Counted from the first letter of the stretch, positions 37,901 through 53,548 are shown. The stretch is DNA of 64,000 bases from Glandiceps talaboti (GCF_964340395.1 NC_135564.1:17160431-17224430); one strand, 5' to 3'. Notes: a model not told the origin generated them from the sequence alone. Numbers and translations: made by a program.

Positions 37901-38964
37901 ATTCATTTGTTTACTTTCCCTGTTTGTAACAGGTTCAGTACGTCCAAGGTCTTGTGTCTGCAGTTGTATATAGAAAGTAGATGTAGATGCCAAGTTTAAT
38001 TGAATTAATATATACAAAACGTTATAAGTGTTCATAAAATGTTGTGATTATTTATTCAATAAAGAAACCAACATAGCTCTAGGAAGACCATCGGGTCAAA
38101 GTTCAACTGATTATGGAGGCGCTCCTAGTAGAGCAAATGATGGAAACACAGACAGCAGTTACGAAGGAGGGAGTTGTTCACATACAAAGAGAGGGCCAAA
38201 CCCATGGTGGAAAGTTCAGCTGGACGATATATATGATATAGAAGAAATAATGATAACCAATCGAGATATATATGGTAAGTCTTAAATTATTGCTTTCTTT
38301 GAATATAGCTATGGAATATTGAAGTTGGTTGATTGAAAGTGATTTATTGTAAATGCTAATTTGCTATTAAATTAGTTCCACTTTTTAGGTTCTCAGCTCA
38401 TTGTTAGATAATTGAATCTGATATTTTTTGCGAAATATGCAAATGTATTACTGCCGTATTTGTGGTTAAAACCACAAACTTATTGCAGAACTTCAAATTT
38501 ATTATACATAGAGACTCCATTCAAGTGTCTACCCCACAACATAATGGTGCAAAAGTATTGAAAACATTGAAGTTTGACGTTGGTTTCAAATTATCGAAAT
38601 CGAGGCACCTCTTGCATATCACAGACACTTTGCTGTATTTATTTGTTGCCAAGTTTTTAAAATCATGTTTAAGGGTACTGCAGAAGACGATCAATACACA
38701 CCAGCATTATTGTTGTTCTCATACCACTTCTTTAATCAATGATTTTTGCTATAGCTTTAGAACCATATATATTTGAGTATCTACTCTTGTAGCAACAGGG
38801 GCAATATCTTTTAGGCCCATTGCCATTTCCTATTACCTTGACCTTCAAGCTCATTTAGCAAAATTAAGCCATTTCTTGTATATTGTGTCGTTTGTACACT
38901 TTCTGGTATATATGTGTGACCAATTCCTTTAACATCTTGTCCAAAGTTGATACAGAACCATACC

Positions 38965-39007
<43 letters not shown>

Positions 39008-42000
39008 TACATACATACATACATACATACATACATACCTCATGCGTCATGCTGATATCATTTGTTAAGAAATGATTACCATGTTTGGTATAAAAATCCT
39101 TCATTTGTACATTATTTCAAGAACAAAAAAGGCACTGCCAGTGTATTCAAGTATCTGCCCTTTTATCAAAGAATTATGACCTTTACATTAATGCCTATAT
39201 ATTTGACCCTGAACTGTACCTGCTGAGTCAAAGTTTAACAAAACAATCAATTCTTCCATTAGTTACACAAACGTAAAGTATTTCAGGGGGCCAACATCTT
39301 CAACGAAGACTTGTTTGATGTGTATCGTACAAAGTACATTCCAAATTATTTTTATTCACCTCCATCATTTGAAATGTTTATAGAGATAATGCTTCTTGAA
39401 GATAACATGACAGATGTTATAGGAGAAGTGGATAATATGAATGATTGGAAATATTATGTCGAATTGAATTTACTTTTGACACTCAGGTCAACGTGTGGTC
39501 GGTGCACAAGTCTTTATAGCTACAGATGATGATACCAGCCAGGGGGAAACACAATGTGGTGTCATTTCTTCAGCGGCAGAAACTTCCACATTTAATTGTA
39601 GTGGAATCCAAGGAAATTTCGTCATAATACGTCTGACTGGAGATGACAAAGTTCTGACTCTATGTGAAGTTGTAGTGTGTGGAACCAGTAAGTATATAAA
39701 ATCATTAACGAAAGAATTCGACAATTGGACTTGTAGTAGTACAGTTACCCATCAAAATTAATGAAACTGTTCATCAGTTTGGTGACGTCTAATCGTGTGG
39801 GAGATAACGCCAGTCAATAACCCATGTCGTGGGTTGAGGGAATGTTATGATTGGGTTCATAGCATTTCGTATACAATTCGAACATATTTTTGAAAATTAG
39901 AAGACAGAAATATTTTGACTTAGCCACATAACTGTCAGTCATCTCATCTTGGACAACATTTCTATATAACCAATAGTGTAGTATATAGAATATATTGTTC
40001 ATGGTTCCAAGAATCAATAGGACAATACAATATAGTTACTTTGGAACGATAAATTGGAAACGAATACGACATTTCGATTCGTCTACTATGAATCTTGATC
40101 ACGGAATGATTTAGTTATTCTGCGTTGTTGTTGTATCCAATTTATCGTTCCAAAGTAATTTATATTGCACTGTCTAATGGTGTACTGGGCATCGATGCAC
40201 CCCCTGGACTTACAATATAGAAACTTCACCGAGAGAGTTGAACCCACAGAAGAAGTTCAGAGTGTGCCCACGAAAACTTTAGGACGTTAGAATACTTAAA
40301 CATTTTGCGACGTTGATGAAACATCTTTAATATAATTTAATATAACAGGGAGAAATGTGTCCTTTACCTAAAAGTCATGAATTTAGTTGTTATCTTGGTT
40401 TTACCATAGTTTTGCCAATTATGGAAACAACAACTGAAGATTATACTACTTTTGACACGACGACAGAGGAGGACACAACATTTATAACAACCACTGAAGT
40501 TGAAACGACAGTAGGTAAGTTTGTATGAATTTTGTGATTATGCCAAGTGGTTTTTTAAAAACTTATGAAATTGATTTACCGAATGGAATAGTTCCAGGGT
40601 CACTGAAAATGGCGATCGTCACTCCCATTCTTAAGAAGTCTTCACGCGATTCTAACGTGTACAAAAACTATAGACCCGTTTAAAACTTGCCCGTCCTATC
40701 AATTGTACTCAAGAAAGTGGTAGGTGCTCAACTCAAAATATATTTATCGTGCAGCGGATTACTGGAACCTTAAGTTTCAATCGGCTTATAGAAAATACCA
40801 CAGTACCGAGATAGCACTCGTCAAGTCAAAAATGACATTTACATGGCTCTAGACTTAGAAAAATGTATACTACTGGTCCTCTTAGCCTTAGATCTGTCGT
40901 CTGCCTTCGATATGTTGATTGTGATGTACTCATTTCAAGATTATCCAAACTTGGCATTCCATGAAAGTGTGTCTTTTAATACCTCCAAAACAGACAACAT
41001 TCCATATCATTCTGTACAAGGCATGTTGTCAGAACTCCAGCACTTTCAGTTCAGAATGCCGCAAGGCTCCATGCTTGGGCCACTCTTATTTTTCCTATAC
41101 ACACCGTCACTTGAACAGCTTATTCGACATCACAATCCTCAATTCCAACAAATATGCAGACAACAACCAGGTACATCAATATCTTTCTCGATCCGACACT
41201 TCAATGTCAATGTTAAATGCAGCATGCTAATCACGCAAAAACATAACAAATGATGATTTTAAAATGCAAATTATTGATTATTATAATTTTAAAAATGTGT
41301 CCTTTGAATATGCACTGTATAGACTTGTATCGGTTGCCCATCATAATGTGCATTCTTACATTATAGCCAAATTGATGAAAATCATCAATTATGCAAATGA
41401 AACATTGCAACTAACAGTTGCATGAACAAACCTATTATAACATATACGCGTTGTTACAGTTAATTTACCCGCCAAATTATATTGAATTTGAAGTGTGTAT
41501 TCTTATGATAAACCTTAATTACTGAAAGTCGTTAATTATGCAAATGGGTCATTAAAACTAAAAGCTACATCCACAAGCGTTGCAGAACCCGTGTGCTTAT
41601 ATTTGAAGGGTGTACTAACTTATTTTGAATTTGAAAAGTACATTCTTAAGGTATAACCCAATGACAAAAAAATATTATTTATGCAAATGACACGTTAATA
41701 TTCATGTTTGTTTGCATTTCATTGAATTAAAAGTGTATTTTCAAATTACAATATCATTTATGGATGTAAGGAATTGCAGCCGCTTATGCCAAATTAGATA
41801 TGATGTACCATTGGATACTCTAGAATTTGATGCCCAAATTGCAGTTGAAGTTTGCTACTATTGTGGTCTATATCTTGTAGTAGGAGGTGTTGTACTACTA
41901 GTAAATGGTGTAGTGCTAGTGGCGAGTCATGCAACATTAGAAGTGAAAAATTCAACACAGAAATCCATGTAGGGAGAGGTCCTCTTAAGTAATTAAACTA

Positions 42001-45000
42001 CTAAATTTATATAATGGGAGATCCCCTGGTGATTTTGTCGTTAGTCTACTTTCACTGGATGGTTTAATTAAACATGTTTTTCTTTCTTTCAATAACTTCT
42101 GGACCTGCCGTAACACTAACTCTGACCATTACACCGTATTTAACTGAAACTGGACCTACACTAACAGAAACTCCTACATCAACAGTTTCTACCAATACAC
42201 CATATTCAACTGAAACAATAACATCTGGTCCTACAGTAACAGAAACTCCTACATCAACAGTTTCTACCAATACACCATATTCAACTGAAACAATAACATC
42301 TGGTCCCACAGTAACAGAAACGCCGAAAGCAACAATTTCTACCAATACACCATATTCAACTGAAACAATAACATCTGGTCCTACAGTAACAAAGGCTCCG
42401 ACAGAAACAGTTTCTACCAGTACACCATATTCAACTGAAACAATAACATCTGGTCCTACAGTAACGGAAACGCCGACAGCAACAATTTCTACCAATACAC
42501 CATATTCAACTGAAACAATAACATCTGGTCCTACAGTAACAAAAACTCCAACAGAAACAATTTCTACCAGTACACGGTATTCAACCGAAACAATAACATC
42601 TGGTCCTACAGTAACAGAAACGCCGACAGCAACAATTTCTACCAATACACCATATTCAACAGAAACAATAACATCTGGTCCTACAGTAACAGAAACGCCG
42701 ACAGCAACAATTTCTACCAATACACCATATTCAACCGAAACAATAACATCTGGTCCTACAGTAACAGAAACGCCGACAGCAACAGTTTCTACCAGTACAC
42801 CATATTCAACTGAAAGAATAACATCTGGTCCTACAGTAACAGAAACGCCGACAGCAACAATTTCTACCAATACACCATATTCAACTGAAACAATAACATC
42901 TGGTCCTACAGTAACAGAAACGCCGACAGCAACAATTTCTACCAATACACCATATTCAACTGAAACAATAACATCTGGTCCTACAGTAACAGAAACGCCA
43001 ACAGCAACAATTTCTACCAATACACCATATTCAACTGAAACAATAACATCTGGTCCTACAGTAACAGAAACGCCGACAGCAACAATTTCTACCAATACAC
43101 CATATTCAACTGAAACAATAACATCTGGTCCTACAGTAACAGAAACGCCAACAGCAACAATTTCTACCAATACACCATATTCAACTGAAACAGTAACATC
43201 TGGTCCTACAGTAACAGAAACGCCGACAGCAATAATTTCTACCAATACTCCATATTCAACTGAAACAATAACATCTGGTCCTACAGTAACAAAAACTCCG
43301 ACAGAAACAGTTACTACCAATACACCATATTCAACTGAAACAATAACATCTGGTCCTACAGTAACAGAAACTCGGACAGCAACAATTTCTACCAATACAC
43401 CATATTCAACTGACACGATAACATCTGGTCCTACAGTAACAGAAACGCCGACAGCAACAATTTCTACCAATACACCATATCCAACTGAAACAATAACATC
43501 TGGTCCTACAGTAACAAAAACTCCAACAGAAACATTTTCTACCAGTACACGGTATTCAACTGAAACAATAACATCTGGTCCTACAGTAACAGAAACGCCG
43601 ACAGCAACAATTTCTACCAATACACCATATTCAACTGAAACAATAACATCTGGTCCTACAGTAACAGAAACGCCGACAGCAACAATTTCTACCAATACAC
43701 CATATTCAACCGAAACAATAACATCTGGTCCTACAGTAACAGAAACGCCGACAGCAACAGTTTCTACCAGTACACCATATTCAACTGAAAGAATAACATC
43801 TGGTCCTACAGTAACAGAAACGCCGACAGCAACAATTTCTACCAATACACCATATTCAACTGAAACAATAACATCTGGTCCTACAGTAACAGAAACGCCG
43901 ACAGCAACAATTTCTACCAATACACCATATTCAACTGAAACAATAACATCTGGTCCTACAGTAACAGAAACGCCAACAGCAACAATTTCTACCAATACAC
44001 CATATTCAACTGAAACAATAACATCTGGTCCTACAGTAACAGAAACGCCGACAGCAACAATTTCTACCAATACACCATATTCAACTGAAACAATAACATC
44101 TGGTCCTACAGTAACAGAAACGCCAACAGCAACAATTTCTACCAATACACCATATTCAACTGAAACAGTAACATCTGGTCCTACAGTAACAGAAACGCCG
44201 ACAGCAATAATTTCTACCAATACTCCATATTCAACTGAAACAATAACATCTGGTCCTACAGTAACAAAAACTCCGACAGAAACAGTTACTACCAATACAC
44301 CATATTCAACTGAAACAATAACATCTGGTCCTACAGTAACAGAAACTCGGACAGCAACAATTTCTACCAATACACCATATTCAACTGACACGATAACATC
44401 TGGTCCTACAGTAACAGAAACGCCGACAGCAACAATTTCTACCAATACACCATATCCAACTGAAACAATAACATCTGGTCCTACAGTAACAAAAACTCCA
44501 ACAGAAACATTTTCTACCAGTACACGGTATTCAACTGAAACAATAACATCTGGTCCTACAGTAACAGAAACGCCGACAGCAACAATTTCTACCAATACAC
44601 CATATTCAACTGAAACAATAACATCTGGTCCTACAGTAACAGAAACGCCGACAGCAATAATTTCTACCAATACACCATATTCAACTGAAACAATAACATC
44701 TGGTCCTACAGTAACAGAAACGCCGACAGCAATAATTTCTACCAATACACCATATTCAACTGAAACAATAACATCTGGTCCTACAGTAACAAAAACTCCG
44801 ACAGAAACAGTTACTACCAATACACCATATTCAACTGAAACAATAACATCTGGTCCTACAGTAACAGAAACTCCGACAGCAACAATTTCTACCAATACAC
44901 CATATTCAACTGACACGATAACATCTGGTCCTACAGTAACAGAAACGCCGACAGCAACAATTTCTACCAATACACCATATCCAACTGAAACAATAACATC

Positions 45001-48000
45001 TGGTCCTACAGTAACAAAAACTCCAACAGAAACATTTTCTACCAGTACACGGTATTCAACTGAAACAATAACATCTGGTCCTACAGTAACAGAAACGCCG
45101 ACAGCAACAATTTCTACCAATACACCATATTCAACTGAAACAATAACATCTGGTCCTACAGTAACAGAAACGCCGACAGCAACAATTTCTACCAATACAC
45201 CATATTCAACTGAAACAATAACATCTGGTCCTACAGTAACAGAAACGCCGACAGCAACAATTTCTACCAATACACCATATTCAACTGAAAGAATAACATC
45301 TGGTCCTACGTATACAGTAACAGAAACGCCGACAGCAACAATTTCTACCAATACACCATATTCAACTGAAACAATAACATCTGGTCCTACAGTAACAGAA
45401 ACGCCGACAGCAACAATTTCTACCAATACACCATATTCAACAGAAACAATAACATCTGGTCCTACAGTAACAGAAACGCCGACAGAAACAATTTCTACCA
45501 ATACACCATATTCAACTGAAAGAATAACATCTGGTCCTACAGTAACAGAAACGCCGACAGCAACAATTTCTACCAATACACCATATTCAACTAAAACAAT
45601 AACATCTGGTCCTACAGTAACAAAAACTCCAACAGAAATAGTTTCTACCAGTACACCGTATTCAACTGAAACTATAACATCTGGTCCTACAGTAACAGAA
45701 ACGCCGACAGCAACAATTTCTACCAATACACCATATTCAACTGAAACAATAACATCTGGTCCTACAGTAACAGAAACGCCAACAGCAACAATTTCTACCA
45801 ATACACCATATTCAACTGAAACAGTAACATCTGGTCCTACAGTAACAGAAACGCCGACAGCAATAATTTCTACCAATACACCATATTCAACTGAAACAAT
45901 AACATCTGGTCCTACTTTAACAGAAACGCCGACAGCAACAATTTCTACCAATACACCGTATTCAACTGAAACAATAACATCTGGTCCTACAGTAACAGAA
46001 ACGCCGACAGCAACAATTTCTACCAATACACCGTATTCAACTGAAACAATAACATCTGGTCCTACAGTAACAGAAACTCCGACAGCAACAATTTCTACCA
46101 ATACACCATATTCAACTGAAACAATAACATCTGGCCCTACAGTAACAGAAACGCCGACAGCAACAATTTCTACCAATACACCGTATTCAACTGAAACAAT
46201 AACATCTGGTCCTACAGTAACAGAAACTCCGACAGCAACAATTTCTACCAATACACCATATTCAACTGACACGACAACATCTGGTCCTACAGTAACAGAA
46301 ACGCCGACAGCAACAATTTCTACCAATACACCATATCCAACTGAAACAATAACATCTGGTCCTACAGTAACAACAACTCCAACAGAAACATTTTCTACCA
46401 GTACACGGTATTCAACTGAAACAATAACATCTGGTCCTACAGTAACAGAAACGCCGACAGCAACAATTTCTACCAATACACCATATTCAACTGAAACAAT
46501 AACATCTGGTCCTACAGTAACAGAAACGCCGACAGCAACAATTTCTACCAATACACCATATTCAACTGAAAGAATAACATCTGGTCCTACGTATACAGTA
46601 ACAGAAACGCCGACAGCAACAATTTCTACCAATACACCATATTCAACTGAAACAATAACATCTGGTCCTACAGTAACAGAAACGCCGACACCAACAATTT
46701 CTACCAATACACCATATTCAACTGAAACAATAACATCTGGTCCTACAGTAACAAAAACTCCAACAGAAACAATTTCTACCAGTACACCGTATTCAACTGA
46801 AACAATAACATCTGGTCCTACAGTAACAGAAACGCCGACAGCAACAATTTCTACCAATACACCATATTCAACTGAAACAATAACATCTGGTCCTACAGTA
46901 ACAGAAACGCCGACAGCAACAATTTCTACCAATACACCATATTCAACTGAAAGAATAACATCTGGTCCTACGTATACAGTAACAGAAACGCCGACAGCAA
47001 CAATTTCTACCAATACACCATATTCAACTGAAACAATAACATCTGGTCCTACAGTAACAGAAACGCCGACAGCAACAATTTCTACCAATACACCATATTC
47101 AACTGAAACAATAACATCTGGTCCTACAGTAACAAAAATTCCAACAGAAGCAATTTCTACCAGTACACCGTATTCAACTGAAACAATAACATCTGGTCCT
47201 ACAGTAACAGAAACGCCGACAGCAACAATTTCTACCAATACACCATATTCAACTGAAACAATAACATCTGGTCCTACAGTAACAGAAACGCCGACAGCAA
47301 CAATTTCTACCAATACACCATACTCAACTGAAACAATAACATCTGGTCGTACAGTAACAAAAACTCCGACAGAAACAGTTTCTACCAATACACCATATTC
47401 AACTGAAACAATAACATTTGGTCCTACAGTAACAGAAACGCCAACAGCAACAATTTCTACCAATACACCATATTCAACTGACACAATAACATCTGGTCAT
47501 ACAGTAACAGAAACGCCGACAGCAATAATTTCTACCAATACACCATATTCAACTGAAACAATAACATCTGGTCCTACAGTAACAAAAACTCCAACAGAAA
47601 CAGTTTCTACCAGTACACCGTATTCAACTGAAACAATAACATCTGGTCCTACAGTAACAAAAACTCCAACAGAAACAGTTTCTACCAGTACACCGTATTC
47701 AACTGAAACAATAACATCTGGTCCTACAGTAACAGAAACGCCGACTGCAACAATTTCTACCAATACACCATATTCAACTGAAACAAAAACATCTGGTCCT
47801 ACAGTAACAAAAACTCCGACAGTAACAGTTTCTACCAGTACACCATATTCAACTGAAACAATAACATCTGGTCCTACAGTAACAGAAACGCCGACAGCAA
47901 CAATTTCTACCAATACACCATATTTAACTGACACAATAACATCTGGTCCTACAGTAACAGAAACGCCGACAGCAACAATTTCTACCAATACACCATATTC

Positions 48001-50844
48001 AACTGAAACAATAACATCTGGTCCTACAGTAACAAAAACTCCAACAGAAACAATTTCTACCAGTACACCGTATTCAACTGAAACAATAACATCTGGTCCT
48101 ACAGTAACAGAAACGCCGACAGCAACAATTTCTACCAATACACCATATTCAACTGAAACAATAACATCTGGTCCTACAGTAACAGAAACGCCGACAGCAA
48201 CAATTTCTACCAATACACCATATTCAACTGAAACAATAACATCTGGTCCTACAGTAACAAAAACTCCGACAGAAACAGTTTCTACCAATACACCATATTC
48301 AACTGAAACAATAACATCTGGTCCTACAGTAACAAAAACTCCGACAGAAACAATTTCTACCAATACACCATATTCAACTGAAACAATAACATCTGGTCCT
48401 ACAGTAACAAAAACTCCGACAGAAACAATTTCTACCAATACACCATATTCAACTGAAACAATAACATCTGGTCCTACAGTAACAGAAACTCCTACATCAA
48501 CAGTTTCTACCAGTACACCATTGTCACCTGATACAATAACATCTGGACCTACAGTAACAGAAACTCCTACATCAACAGTTTCTACCAATACACCATTGTC
48601 AACTAAAACACTAACATCTGGACCTATAGTAACAGAAACTCCTACATCAACAGTTTCTACCAATACACCATTGTCAATTAAAACAATAACATCTGGACCT
48701 ACAGTAACAGAAACTCAGACAGTAACAGTTTCTACCAGCACACTACATTCAACTGATGACGCTTTGTCAACAACTGAAGGTAATCACCGTTCATCACATT
48801 GTGAATATTTTTTTCTTCTGAAGCTAAGAAATAGAAATTTCTGCTCAGCTATGATATCTTCTTTGTTTATGTAATTTTTTTCTTAAACGCAGAAATGTTA
48901 TGTTGATTGTGGTACTGCCTTATTCGCAAAGACTTTATTAGAGAACTTCATGGTTTTACTGAAAATGGTACAGTGCTAGATGATAAAAAGATACAAGAAA
49001 AGATACAAAAAAGATACAAGAGTACACAGTGGGCGCTGTTACTGGTAAAGACTAGCGGCAACATCGTCTCCAGAATTGACAGATTTCCCAACCTTATGGA
49101 AGGAGCTGAAGTCTTCATCTTTAAGCAGCATCTTCGTAAATACTAAATGTAAGGGTGTAAACCCTCTTTAGTGGAAATGGTTGTAACTTTTGCGTAGAAC
49201 TGAAGATTTCAACTTGACCTTCGAATGTACTTGACATTCAACATCTCTGTGGACACAAACCTATTGTCTAGTTGCAAATTAATGCTAATTACTTCACAAG
49301 ACAATGCCGAAATGCAATGACTGCCCAAAAACTAGAGGAGTCTCGTTTACTCAAGGCGACTTGCATCTGTGCAAAGGCTGCAAAGAAAAACGTTTTCCTC
49401 AGAAACCAGCAGAACACCACCATGGAAACAGAGAAGTGCCAATGACTCCTAGCAACCAAAATGAAAATGGTAGCCTGGAAACACAACTTGCCGACATACG
49501 AAGTAAACTAGCTTGCCTACCATCTGTCGTAAATAGTATTCATGAGATTCAACAATCCCAAACCACCATTACCGCATCTCTCGAATTTTTCAACACTCTC
49601 GTTGAAGAAATGCGCGGCAAAATATCAAACTTGGAAAGTGAAAACAACCAACTAAAGCAGCAAAACAACAGTCTGATGGTGCGAGTCACAGAGCTTGAGA
49701 AATCGCAAGACGAACAAGACCAGTATAGTCGGAGGGAAAATAGCGAGATCCACGGCATCCCTGAAACCCAAGATGAAAGGACAGACGACATCACCTTAGC
49801 TGTTCTTCAACCAATCTATCCCGGTATTACCATCAATGATATCCAAGTAACACATAGAATTGGGAAACAACAACAAAACAGAAGAAGACACAGACCAATC
49901 ATAGCCAGATTTGTAAAGTGTACAAGGACAGAAAAAGGATGAAGCACACCACGACAGATAAACTTGGGTACGAAACTAAGAATAACATCTACATCAACGA
50001 AAATCTAACACCACGTAAACGAAATCTAATGAAGAAAGCAAATGACAGAAGGAAGACACTGAACAATAAATTTCTATGGACACAAAATGGTAACATTTAT
50101 ACTAGGAAAGACCAGAGTTCTATGTCGGTCGTTATCCGAAATGAGGCAGATCTGCCCAAAATTGTATAAACTGTACGAATGTAAGCTTCTCTTTAAATTT
50201 GTATTCATCTTTCCACGAATATCATGAATATACCACCAGAAACAGATATTTTTCATGTATCTAACGGTACGTACTCAATCTCAGAATTCAATGACAAGTT
50301 TTTTAATAGTGGGGTAACACGTGTCCGACATACCTGAATGAAATATTTTTAATTCAAAAAAGAATAGTGCGCACCATAACAGATAGTCATTGGTGTGCTC
50401 ACTCGGAGCCATTATTTAAAAGGTTGAATATTCTTGACATTTTCAAACAGCACAAATTACAGCTTGCCGTTCTCGTTCATGACGTTTTGCACCTCAGATT
50501 ACCGGATACCTTTCAGGATTTTTTCACTCCCATTAAACACTCCTTCACAACACGACAGAGCGCCCGAAACGACCTTACTATCCCAAAAGCAAACCATAGG
50601 ACTGGTCAGTTCACTGTCAAGTATGCAGGTGCTAAACTATGGAATAGCATCCCTTACAACATTCGCAACATAAATAGCAGAAGTCATTTTCAAACAGAGT
50701 TCAAAAACTATCTCCAATCATTGTAAACTAGTTATACTTCATATTCATAGAGATTGATTACCGTTTGTCTGTATATTTAAGTAGGTCATTTGTTGTTTCT
50801 TTGTATTTGTGTATTTGCTTGTTTGGTTGTTGTTGTTGTTGTTT

Positions 50845-50884
<40 letters not shown>

Positions 50885-53507
50885 CGTTGTTGTCCAACTA
50901 TATTTATACAATGTATTTTGTAAATCCTTTATGATTTTTTTCTATTCTGTCAATATTGCAATATACTCAATTTGACCAGCAGCCCCAGTAATTAGTAATT
51001 CCTAATCCCTAAGATTGTAAAAGGGGACGGACTCGACTAGTTGCAAAGACAACTATTTTTCGTCTCCCTTTCCTAAGTTAAATACTTCATATATTGTAGA
51101 ATTGTTATATATGTATATGTATATATATATTTCTGGGAATAAAGAAGATTATTATTATACATTGGGTGTTGAATATATGTGCTGTGTAAGTATATGGTTA
51201 GATCACAAACAACTATATACACACACAGCATATGTATTCAATACCCAAAATGTGCACGCCAAGGTAGCCAGACAATACCAAAGAGAAACCCAGAAATCTG
51301 GATGCTATATTCAAAACAAAAGTTTGGCATACCCATCCACCGTCTTACTTGCCACCTGAATGTTGCACACAATCAGGATCAAAATACCACTCCACAAGCA
51401 ATAGACTATAAACCAACAAGCAACAGACAATATGAGTGACCGAAAAAGACCTTAATTACAAGAATCGCCACCTCCTTTGCTCGATACAATATTACACTAC
51501 ACTCGTTAATAACGCTGTGCCACAGCCGCATGTTGAACACCAATATTTCATCACCCTTCTTTACTCGGCTAGGACCTGAAAAGGTTTTATAATTTGCAGA
51601 CACATATGTTGGTTTCTTTTCGATATAGGGCTTCTGGGTAGAAGGGAACATAATGACTCTTGCCAATTGACAATAATTAGATGAATGTTGCTATATTTTG
51701 TTTACACAAACAAAATGTCAAACAACTGTTCATGGACAAAATAACAACGCTGCAAATAACTATTCGCAGTGTTCTATTGTCTCTCTGAAAGATTCTCTCG
51801 TGAATAAACTATGAAACTAAACACTTTACTTGGCCCACTATTGTCCAGTTGAACTATTCAAACTGGATTGCGTGAAGCGGTTCTTAGTAAAATGTTTGTT
51901 AAGACTCAAAGCAACTTATAAATGCATCCTCGAAATGCCCCCCCCCCCCGCCCCTACCTGTGCCCCTGTGCAAAAAAATGTTCCAGCACAATGGATATAT
52001 CCGTGATGTTACAAAACGTTCTAAACATACAACATTTGTATTTCTTATGCTTTCAGTTTATCAGTGTAGAGTACCTGGTGCCCCAGCATACGGGTTTATG
52101 TATCCTGAAAACACCCCTCTTTTTGTTGATGTTGATATTGTTATCACGTTTGACTGTTGTGAACGTTATGTGCTAGTAGGAAGTGAGGCACTTCTCTGCA
52201 CAAGTACTGGGTGGAATGCATCAGCACCTGTTTGTAATCCAGGTAAAGTAAATGACTACAGATTGTTAGAATGCCGAATAAAAAAATGTAATATCTAAAA
52301 TATGTTCACTAAAGATGCCACAAGGCATTAGTACAGTTTGGTTGTAAAATATATGTTAGCCGTATGTGGAATGTCTGTGTCATTGTGTTATTTCAATATT
52401 TCAACTAGAGAGTAGTAGTACCAGCATGTATCATTATGTAGGATTTGATGGTTTTCACTTTATAAGTGTAAACTACAGTAGAACATTTGCTTAGGGTGTT
52501 TGGTTGACAAAACACGCTTATGATTATTCAGATAATGTTATCAATCATTCATATACGTAATGAAGTATTTCTACATTGTTATAAAAGATTCAACAGAATT
52601 CATTGGGCTCCTAGTTCATGTTGTACCTATGGTTGTAATTTCAGTATGCGATGACGAACCTTTGGAATATTCCTTTGGAGGTTCATGTTACCATTCTCCA
52701 ATAGCTGGATCTGGTACTCATAGATTCAACTTTGAAGACGGTCTCAGATATTGCCAAGAACAAGGGTATTATCTAGCAACCATAGGAACAGTAGAAGAAC
52801 ATGACTTTTTGAAAACAACACTTGCTAATAATTATTTTAGTAAGGATCGGTACTGGACTGGTGCAACGGACAAGCAATCAGAAGGGCAGTGGAAATGGAT
52901 ATCTGGACATACATGGGGTTACAATGGAATGTGGTATAGTAGTGATGGAATAAAAACTGATGAACCGAATGGTGGGGAAATCCAGAATTGTGGACTATTA
53001 AAAAGAGGCACAGGACTAAGATACCATTATGACATGGTAGATTCGAATTGTAACATTCAGAGATACATCATGTGTGAAAGGGGTAGGTTTTAAACCAATA
53101 ATATGGAATATTGAAATATAGGTAACGTTTTTGTGGTGTTACATTAGACTACTCTGGTAGAACACAATGTTCTGAAATTAATAACTACAACACTACTGTA
53201 GAAATAGAGGCACATACACATTTAGGTAGACACGAATTAGCACTATCACTGTTTCATGAGGTAGATAACACAAACGGCTGATAACGTTGCCGTGATTATA
53301 TAAATATAATCACATTGTAATCAAGTCAGTATCATAAACATTGAATGAGGTTACATGTGCAACTACTTGAGAAGAATTTGCTGTCAGAGACGCCACCAAA
53401 CTTTGAGTGTAATTACAATAACGTCCATTGATAGCTTATATGAACAGGTTGCAACATTACTTTAATAGGTTTGTATGGACCATTAGTTTGACTGTAGTGT
53501 TATTTCT

Positions 53508-53548
<41 letters not shown>

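Larger units (their letters stand above)
49270..51165 (+). mobile_element. Internally deleted non-LTR retrotransposon (CR1/Jockey type)
   Basis: ORF1 (49304-49942, continuing out of frame to 50169), a short ORF2 start (ATG 50224, SISEFNDK), an abrupt junction near 50300, then only the C-terminal tail of ORF2 (about 50320-50726), a 3'UTR with a GTT microsatellite (50826-50893), an AATAAAG signal near 51138 and an ATT tail (51148-51158). The endonuclease and reverse transcriptase are deleted. It lies in the intron between the mucin exon and cassette C. Confidence 0.7.

Noticed and set aside
42064-48663. Very long minus-strand open frames (1806 and 388 codons) with [17 protein letters not shown]-type repeats
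   Set aside because: They are the reverse strand of the mucin array. A 75-bp unit keeps several frames open on both strands. The + strand has the splice sites, phase agreement and mucin-like composition.
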